Of a stretch of DNA of 14,016 bases, positions 9,078 through 14,016 are shown piece after piece (position 1 is the first letter of the stretch; every line of letters begins with the position of its first letter). Under the pieces are notes generated by a model. The model did not search any database. It had not been told where the DNA came from and saw nothing but the letters and a program-made list of their open reading frames with translations. Both the position numbers and the translations under genes were made by a program. The stretch covers positions 1 through 14,016 of the forward strand of contig CAMLEO010000194.1 of assembly GCA_946478975.1 (NCBI GenBank), given 5' to 3'. This stretch comes from an uncultured Steroidobacter sp. Lineage in GTDB: Bacteria; Pseudomonadota; Gammaproteobacteria; Steroidobacterales; Steroidobacteraceae.

Positions 9078-10565
9078 CTAGCCCGTAGCCCTACAGTACT
9101 GTTCTACATACGCCTGATGTTTCGGCAGCTGTGCCACGGTGCTGTCGACCGTGGACTTGACGCCGTCCAGCAGACGTGACAGCTCCGCGTCGCTCATGAG
9201 GTCTGCCACCTGGTGATGCTGCTTGGGCACGATGCCCTGGCCCATCATCACCTGGATCCAGGAGTTCTCGGCGAACAACTCGTTGGGAACGCGAAACACC
9301 CGGCCGGTCTCCCGGAACAGCTCGATGCGATGACGCAGCGACGTGGGAATATCCATCGTACGGCAGGCGTTCCAGAACGGCGTGTCCCGGCGGTTGGTCA
9401 CGTGATAATGCAGGATGATGAAGTCGCGGATGTGCTCCAGCTCGTGCACCGTCTGCTGATTGAACTCATCCACGTCCCACGAGTTGATGCCGTTGGTTGG
9501 AAACATCTGCAGCAGGCGGATGATGCTGCGGCCGATGAGATGAATGCTGGTCGATTCCAGCGGCTCGATGAAGCCGCTCGCGAGGCCGACGGCGATGCAG
9601 TTCTTCAACCAGGTGCGGCGCCGCTGGCCGGGTTTGAACTTGATGACCCGCGGATCGGTGAGCACCTTGCCTTCGATATTGGCAAGCAGCGTTTGTTTGG
9701 CCTGGTCGTCGCTGATGTAACGGCTGCAGTAGACCATGCCGTTGCCGACGCGATGTTGTAACGGAATGCGCCATTGCCAGCCGGCATCGCGCGCGATCGA
9801 TCGCGTGTAAGGAACAGCTTCGCCGACAGGCTCCGTTTGTAACGCGACGGCGCTGTCACATGGCAGCCAGTGCGACCAATCTTCGTAGGGCTCGCCTAAT
9901 GTCTGGCCTATGAGCAATGCGCGGAAGCCGGTGCAGTCGATGAACAAGTCGCCTTCGATCTCCGCGCCCGAATCCAGCCGAATCGATTTGATGAAGCCCG
10001 AGTCGTTGTCGGTTTGCACTTTGACGATCTTGCCTTCGATGCGTTGAACGCCGTAGCCCTCGCTGAGCTTGCGCAGAAACTTCGCATACAGGCCGGCGTC
10101 GATGTGAAATGCGTAGTTCATGCCGCCGCGGGGCAGGTGAGCGAAGCGGTTTTGCTGGGCCGCTTTGAGCTCCAGGCAATAGTCGCCGTAGTCGCTGGCG
10201 AGATTGCGCTCGCGGCCTTTCAACCAGAAATGCTGGAAGCCGGCGGTCCAGTGATCCTTGCCGGTGATGCCGAAGGAATGAATGTAGTTCTGATCGACGT
10301 CGCGCCAGTTCTCGAAGCCGATGCCGAGCTTGAATGTGCCCTGGGTTGCGGCCATGAACTCCTGCTCGTTGATGTCGAGCAGGCGATGGAATGTCACTAA
10401 CGTGGGAATGGTGGCTTCGCCGACGCCGACGGTGCCGATCTCGTCGGACTCGATCAGCTTGATGTCCAGGATTTTTCCCAGGGTTCGCGAGAGCCCCGCC
10501 GCCACCATCCAGCCCGCGGTGCCGCCGCCGGCGATGACGATTCTTCGGATGCGATTGTGGTCCAT
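9078..10565 (-). CDS. Flavin-dependent halogenase, tryptophan-halogenase family (halogenase 1)
   Basis: FADH2-dependent halogenase-family protein of 495 residues, slightly shorter than tryptophan 7-halogenase PrnA (538). The N-terminal FAD motif GGGTAGW is at 13-19, followed by IGTVGVGEATIPT (43-55). The catalytic lysine falls at K79 in TFKLG, the same number as in PrnA. The WxWxIP signature is WQWRIP at 263-268. The active-site loop GFIEPLEST (331-339) gives E337-S338, matching the PrnA Glu346-Ser347 pair. FIDCTGFRALLIG (208-220) is the second flavin strand. By family knowledge it forms HOCl or HOBr at the flavin and passes it via the lysine to an electron-rich aromatic; free tryptophan is not assured as substrate. 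It needs a flavin reductase, which is not encoded here. ATG at 10565 is 73 nt after the cupin stop, with AGGG upstream. It is the last gene of the minus-strand block. Confidence 0.9.
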   Translation of the reverse strand: MDHNRIRRIVIAGGGTAGWMVAAGLSRTLGKILDIKLIESDEIGTVGVGEATIPTLVTFHRLLDINEQEFMAATQGTFKLGIGFENWRDVDQNYIHSFGITGKDHWTAGFQHFWLKGRERNLASDYGDYCLELKAAQQNRFAHLPRGGMNYAFHIDAGLYAKFLRKLSEGYGVQRIEGKIVKVQTDNDSGFIKSIRLDSGAEIEGDLFIDCTGFRALLIGQTLGEPYEDWSHWLPCDSAVALQTEPVGEAVPYTRSIARDAGWQWRIPLQHRVGNGMVYCSRYISDDQAKQTLLANIEGKVLTDPRVIKFKPGQRRRTWLKNCIAVGLASGFIEPLESTSIHLIGRSIIRLLQMFPTNGINSWDVDEFNQQTVHELEHIRDFIILHYHVTNRRDTPFWNACRTMDIPTSLRHRIELFRETGRVFRVPNELFAENSWIQVMMGQGIVPKQHHQVADLMSDAELSRLLDGVKSTVDSTVAQLPKHQAYVEQYCRATG

Positions 10566-10582
10566 ACAGTGCCCTAGCGATG

Positions 10583-10605
10583 TTACGCCGCCTGCGGCGG
10601 CGTAA
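10583..10605. repeat. Perfect palindrome, 10-bp stem with 3-nt loop
   Basis: TTACGCCGCC-TGC-GGCGGCGTAA is a perfect inverted repeat 17 nt upstream of the halogenase 1 start. Its 17-nt core (10586-10602) recurs in reverse orientation at 11683-11699. It resembles a REP-type element or an mRNA-stabilising or attenuating hairpin. No T-tract follows on either strand, so it is not a classic terminator. Confidence 0.7.
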
Positions 10606-10616
10606 AGAGATGATCT

Positions 10617-10632
10617 CGCCGCTCGTGCGGCG
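10617..10632. repeat. Second GC hairpin between cupin gene and halogenase 1
   Basis: CGCCGC-TCGT-GCGGCG is a 6-bp inverted repeat with a 4-nt loop that begins just past the cupin gene stop (10639) and 11 nt from the larger palindrome. The two hairpins fill most of the 73-nt gap. Confidence 0.5.
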
Positions 10633-10638
10633 GAAACA

Positions 10639-11643
10639 TTAGCGATTCAATCTTTGCAGCAGGCGTGCACGCAGCTCACGCGCTGCTTCTTCATCCATCG
10701 GCCCCAGCACGCGGCGGGCGGCTTCCGGAATGTGGCCGGCAGTGTTCTCGTCCGCCTCGAATACGTAATGGCGAAACAAGTTGTACCAGGCCTCGCGCTG
10801 CGCTTTCGGCAGGTCGCGCACTGTCATGATCGCGAGCATCAACGCATTGATGGGCGAATCCATGAAGCTCGGCGACTGGCGCCACCAGTAGTTCACCAGC
10901 ACGTTGAGGCTGTCGAGCGCTTCGATGTGATGCCACCACATGCTCGGAATGAAAATCGCATCGCCGGGTTCGAGCTCGGCGACCCGCGCGTGACGGAGCG
11001 CTTCGGAGAACTTAGGAAACTTCGCAAGGTCCGGCCGTTTGAAATCGACCAGGCTGATCGCTTGCCCGGCCGGCGTGAAATCCAGCGGACCGATATAAAG
11101 ATTCTGCAGCTGTTCCGGCGGAAACAGCGTGAAGCGACGATGCCCGACGACCACGCAGGCGATATTGTCCGGCAGGTCGTGATGAGCCGCGATGCGCGTT
11201 TGATTGCCGATCCAGATGCTCGCGAGCGGATTGCGCGCGCCAAAGTTCAAATCGTTCTCGGCGCGGAAGCCGGGCAGGCAGGTGTCGATCGTGGTTGAGC
11301 CGACATAGATGGCCGGCGGCTTCGCCTCGTGCCGGTGCCGCGCGACTTCATCGAGCATCACGTCGAGCTTCAGTTTCACGGCGCGAAAGTTGAAGCCGCT
11401 CAGGTCGTGGTTATAAAAGAAGCGCCCTTCGATGTCCGGAGCGCCGAGCAGTGCGCCGACGGTCGCGTCACGATAGAACTTGCGGATATACGCGTCCGCG
11501 GCCTGCGCGGATTCCAGGCCGGCACGAACGATGGGCCAGTTCGCGACCAGGCCTTTCAGCACGAGCGGCTGCGTCGACGCCAGCACATCGTCCGGCAACG
11601 CGCGCGGATCGAGGCCGACGATTGAGGGAATAACGTTACTCAT
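10639..11643 (-). CDS. Cupin_8/JmjC-like Fe(II)/2-oxoglutarate-dependent protein
   Basis: Cytoplasmic cupin-like protein of 334 residues resembling the JmjC/FIH type of 2-oxoglutarate oxygenases, with no signal peptide. The iron-binding triad is visible: H154-x-D156 in TRIAAHHDLPDN and distal H238 in FIPSMWWHHIEAL (231-243). Basic residues R169-R170 in GHRRFTLFPP (168-176) are placed to hold 2-oxoglutarate. FFYNHDLSGFNF (75-86) and LPGFRAENDLNFG (123-135) are typical of the cupin-like proteins that sit beside tryptophan-halogenase genes. Members hydroxylate proteins or small molecules; the target here is unknown. ATG at 11643 has AGG 6 nt upstream. It is 134 nt after the SapC stop and 73 nt before halogenase 1, likely in one transcript with both. 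Confidence 0.87.
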   Translation of the reverse strand: MSNVIPSIVGLDPRALPDDVLASTQPLVLKGLVANWPIVRAGLESAQAADAYIRKFYRDATVGALLGAPDIEGRFFYNHDLSGFNFRAVKLKLDVMLDEVARHRHEAKPPAIYVGSTTIDTCLPGFRAENDLNFGARNPLASIWIGNQTRIAAHHDLPDNIACVVVGHRRFTLFPPEQLQNLYIGPLDFTPAGQAISLVDFKRPDLAKFPKFSEALRHARVAELEPGDAIFIPSMWWHHIEALDSLNVLVNYWWRQSPSFMDSPINALMLAIMTVRDLPKAQREAWYNLFRHYVFEADENTAGHIPEAARRVLGPMDEEAARELRARLLQRLNR

Positions 11644-11682
11644 TGAGCCTAACTCGAGCCATCACAGGCACATGGATGTGCC

Positions 11683-11699
11683 CGCCGCCGCAGGCGGCG
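11683..11699. repeat. GC palindrome, inverted copy of the element at 10586-10602
   Basis: CGCCGCC-GCA-GGCGGCG is a 7-bp stem with a 3-nt loop, 39 nt upstream of the cupin start. It is identical to the reverse complement of bases 10586-10602. Two copies in opposite orientation flank the cupin gene. Confidence 0.65.
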
Positions 11700-11706
11700 A
11701 GCGCAG

Positions 11707-11730
11707 GCGAAAAAGCCGCGCCTTTTTCGC
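11707..11730. terminator. A-tract/T-tract hairpin downstream of the SapC gene
   Basis: GCGAAAAAG-CCGCGC-CTTTTTCGC is a perfect 9-bp inverted repeat with a 6-nt loop, 47 nt past the SapC stop, flanked by GCGC on both sides (11701-11704 and 11734-11737). The T-tract lies inside the stem rather than after it, so it may be a weak, bidirectional terminator or attenuator, or an RNA-processing hairpin, between the SapC and cupin genes. Confidence 0.35.
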
Positions 11731-11777
11731 TCAGCGCCACAGCGCGAGTGGCAGGATGCCCGAGTCGCTGTTTCATA

Positions 11778-12488
11778 TCAGATCTCGCCAGCATTGCGCT
11801 TGTTCATGCGCTCGATCAGCGAGCGGAATTGCGACATGGAGGCGATGGCCATGTGGATCGCCAGCAAATGGCCGGCGCGACTGAGTCGCTCCAGCACTGC
11901 GCCGTTGAGGCCTTGCAGCCGCTCCTCGTTGATCGCATAAAACCCTGCGAGCCGATTCTGCGAGCCATTCGCGAGTTGCACGTCGAGCACAAACGACTCC
12001 AGCAGTTCGTGCTCCAGCAGCGCCGCGACGAATGTTTGCACGCCGGCGATGCCTTCATGAATCGCGAGCAGCACCGAGCTCATGCGCTCCAGGAATTCAG
12101 TGTTGCCGCCGTGCTCGCGAAACACAGGCTCGCCTTCGGTGCGACTGATGCGTGGGCTGTCGAGATCGACATGCATCATCGGCTGCTTGTCCGCCGAGAA
12201 GCCGATCAGGAACGGCAGGCGCTCGATGGTGAGCGGAATGTAGCTCGCGTCCCAGCCGCGCGAGGTCAGAAACAGATTCTGCCGCTCCTGAAATCCCAGC
12301 AGCGCGAGCGGTTCGAACTGCCCCTGCGCGTTCTTGCGGAACACGATGGGGTAGTGCGCCTGGATATTCCGAAACTCCGACGGGAACGTCGCGGCGTACA
12401 TCACGTCGTCGCCATACTGGGCGCTGCGAGTCGTGATGACGCGCAGGTCCTTGTGCTCGACGTTGTTCAGCAGGGCATGGTGAGTCAT
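11778..12488 (-). CDS. SapC family protein
   Basis: Protein of 236 residues matching the SapC family (named after a Campylobacter S-layer locus protein; function not established). Family-like segments include HKDLRVITTRSAQYGDDV (12-29), SEFRNIQAHYPIVFRK (37-52), LALLGFQERQNLFL (61-74), the SYIPLTIERLPFLIGF strand (83-98), DLDSPRISRTEGEPVF (108-123) and a C-terminal helical part with GFYAINEERLQGL (192-204). No signal peptide or membrane helix is visible. The gene starts 6 nt after the halogenase 2 stop, so the two are probably co-translated. SapC genes recur beside cupin and tryptophan-halogenase genes near TonB-dependent receptors, which links the protein to surface uptake rather than an S-layer here (inference). 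Confidence 0.88.
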   Translation of the reverse strand: MTHHALLNNVEHKDLRVITTRSAQYGDDVMYAATFPSEFRNIQAHYPIVFRKNAQGQFEPLALLGFQERQNLFLTSRGWDASYIPLTIERLPFLIGFSADKQPMMHVDLDSPRISRTEGEPVFREHGGNTEFLERMSSVLLAIHEGIAGVQTFVAALLEHELLESFVLDVQLANGSQNRLAGFYAINEERLQGLNGAVLERLSRAGHLLAIHMAIASMSQFRSLIERMNKRNAGEI

Positions 12489-12494
12489 GAGCGT

Positions 12495-14016
12495 CTAGAT
12501 CTTTTGCAACCCATGGCGCTTGATGTGATTGATCAGCGCACGGTTGGTGGGCAAGCCTGCCAGCATCTTGGCAGTGAGTGCGGCGGTCTCGCGAAAATAT
12601 GCCTCGGCGCGATCGGCATCGTCCGAACGCCGCCTGCCTTCGACGTTGTCAGGTCGGAAACCCATCCCATACAACACATACTGGTAACTCGCCGAAGGAA
12701 ATACTTCTTCGATGCGGTGGAAGTCATAGCGCGACGGCGGATGCTCTCGCCACAACGTAAGCAGCTCTCGCAAGCGATCTGGAATCGATTCCACGCGGCA
12801 GTTGTCTCGCCAGAAGTCCGAGTCGGTTCGCTTGGTCAGCACGTAATGCAGTTTCAAGAAATCGATGACTCGTTCCCAGCGGTAGGTGAACGAGTCGTTG
12901 AAGCGTCGCGCGACGATGTCCATCGATTCACGTGTTGCCGGCATCTGATCGCTCAACATCGCTGCCGACAGCTCCACCAGTGCGATCGCCGATGCTTCGA
13001 GCGGCTCGATGAAGCCCGCCGACAGTCCAATCGCCACACAATTGCGATGCCAGAACGTTTCGCGGTAGCCGGGATGAAACGCGAGCTTGCGCGGCGGCGG
13101 CATGTCGCCTGGCCCGCCGGTTTGCGCGATGTATGTGCGCAGCTCGCGTTCGGCAGATTCATCGGAAGTGTGAGTGCTGGAGTAAACGTGGCCGATGCCG
13201 CGACGGGTCGGCAAACCGATGTCCCAGATCCAGCCGTTGCTCTGCGCGGTCGAGATCGTTTGCGAAGCGATCTGGCTGTCGTCGTTGCTATAGGGCACTT
13301 GCACCGCCAGCGCCGAATCGTTGAACAGCACGTGCTTCTGCGAACGAAACGGAATGCTGTAATGCTGGCCGAGCAGCAGCGATTGCATGCCGGTGCAATC
13401 GACGAACAGATCGCCGGCGATGGCGCCGTGCTCCTGTGTTCGCACCGCTGCGATATCACCATTGGCATGCGAGTCGATGCCGACGACGTGATCGAGCACG
13501 TGCTGCACGCCGAGCTTTTCAACGCAATGTTTACGCAAAAACAGGCCGAACTTCCCCGCGTCCAGGTGATAAGCGTAATTCGCGACGGCTGCGTACTCGG
13601 GCGTCGCCACTTGTTTCGGCGCCTTGTTGTAGGCACACAGGTGCGGCTGAAAGCTCACCAGGTCGGCGAATGGAACGTGCGAGTGCCGTTGCAACCACCC
13701 CGAGACCACATTGGTCTCGGTGTATCCGTGCGGCAGGACGAAGGGATGAAAGTAGTAGTCGTCGTCGCGGCCGTTCACCCAGCGCTGAAACTTCGATCCT
13801 TGTTTGAAGGACGCGTCGCATTCGCGGATGAAATCCGTCTCGGTGACGCCGATGTTTCTAAGCGTGTCGCGAATCGTCGGCCAGGTGCCTTCGCCGACGC
13901 CGATCGGACCGACGTTCGGCGATTCCAGAAGCGTGATCTGCAGGCTCGCGCCGTCGCGAGTCCGATGCTCGGCCGCGATGACCCCCGCGGTCAGCCAGCC
14001 GGCCGAGCCTCCTCCG
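12495..14016 (-). CDS. Flavin-dependent halogenase, tryptophan-halogenase family (halogenase 2, 5' truncated)
   Basis: The frame is open from the TAG at 12495-12497 to the right edge, giving 506 residues starting inside the FAD motif GGGSAGW; only about 5-15 residues should be missing. Other family features are VGPIGVGEGTWPTI (first 35-48 of the visible part), the catalytic lysine in SFKQGSKFQRW (visible residue 71), FVDCTGMQSLLLG, and the active-site loop GFIEPLEASAI. In that loop the Glu is kept but the following Ser of PrnA and halogenase 1 is Ala. The tryptophan motif is WIWDIGLP, with the Pro two positions later than in WxWxIP. The pair is clearly divergent, not a recent duplication. A GTG at 13778 is internal and not the start. 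The gene probably leads a transcript with SapC, cupin and halogenase 1. Confidence 0.88.
   Translation of the reverse strand, partial: GGGSAGWLTAGVIAAEHRTRDGASLQITLLESPNVGPIGVGEGTWPTIRDTLRNIGVTETDFIRECDASFKQGSKFQRWVNGRDDDYYFHPFVLPHGYTETNVVSGWLQRHSHVPFADLVSFQPHLCAYNKAPKQVATPEYAAVANYAYHLDAGKFGLFLRKHCVEKLGVQHVLDHVVGIDSHANGDIAAVRTQEHGAIAGDLFVDCTGMQSLLLGQHYSIPFRSQKHVLFNDSALAVQVPYSNDDSQIASQTISTAQSNGWIWDIGLPTRRGIGHVYSSTHTSDESAERELRTYIAQTGGPGDMPPPRKLAFHPGYRETFWHRNCVAIGLSAGFIEPLEASAIALVELSAAMLSDQMPATRESMDIVARRFNDSFTYRWERVIDFLKLHYVLTKRTDSDFWRDNCRVESIPDRLRELLTLWREHPPSRYDFHRIEEVFPSASYQYVLYGMGFRPDNVEGRRRSDDADRAEAYFRETAALTAKMLAGLPTNRALINHIKRHGLQKI

Noticed and set aside
10654..11298. Plus-strand open frame of 214 codons opposite the cupin gene
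   Set aside because: Antisense shadow; the minus-strand frame has the complete Fe(II)/2OG motif set.
12495..13778. Halogenase 2 starting at the GTG at 13778
   Set aside because: The same frame continues upstream to the window edge and encodes the FAD-binding GGGSAGW, GVGEGTWPT and the catalytic Lys, so the GTG is an internal Val codon.

Overview
The window reads as chromosomal DNA of a GC-rich proteobacterium, most likely a gammaproteobacterium of the Steroidobacter/Xanthomonas-like kind. That placement is an inference from gene content: a GlyGly-CTERM (rhombosortase-type) surface protein, a thiC-thiO-thiS-thiG-thiE-thiD cluster that uses ThiO rather than ThiH, and a flavin-halogenase / cupin / SapC module of the sort found beside TonB-dependent receptors in such bacteria. 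No phage, IS, CRISPR or RNA gene other than a riboswitch was found. Coding density is very high and no gene-free stretch exceeds about 250 bases.

Layout. Bases 1-55 hold the last codons of an unknown plus-strand gene. It converges on a minus-strand gene (63-1232) for a secreted two-repeat protein with a C-terminal GlyGly-CTERM sorting tail. Next, all on the minus strand and read from right to left, comes the thiamine operon: a TPP riboswitch (about 6536-6635), then thiC (4628-6430), thiO (3616-4626), thiS (3450-3647), thiG (2665-3447), thiE (2054-2668) and thiD (1305-2057). The genes overlap or abut (TGA-C-ATG, a 32-nt thiO/thiS overlap, a 2-nt gap, ATGA, GTGA), so they should be translated as one coupled unit. 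They supply HMP-P/HMP-PP (ThiC, ThiD), the thiazole phosphate (ThiO, ThiS, ThiG) and the joining step (ThiE). ThiF, ThiI, ThiL and Dxs must be encoded elsewhere.

Upstream of the riboswitch lies a minus-strand gene for a secreted rhamnogalacturonan acetylesterase-like SGNH hydrolase (6680-7872). It is interrupted by one frameshift near 7507-7512, so it is a recent pseudogene, a sequencing error or a recoded gene. A 160-bp divergent intergenic region separates it from a plus-strand FemAB/GNAT-type acyltransferase (8033-9076).

That gene meets, tail to tail with one base between them, a minus-strand block running to the window edge: halogenase 1 (9078-10565), a cupin_8/JmjC-like Fe(II)/2-oxoglutarate protein (10639-11643), a SapC-family protein (11778-12488) and halogenase 2 (12495 to beyond 14016, 5' end cut off). 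Transcription enters from the right, so the order is halogenase 2, SapC, cupin, halogenase 1. The gaps after SapC and after the cupin gene carry GC-rich palindromes, including the same 17-nt palindrome once in each orientation. This block is the least characterised part of the window: two oxidative enzyme types and a SapC protein with no obvious substrate. The two halogenases differ at catalytic-loop positions.
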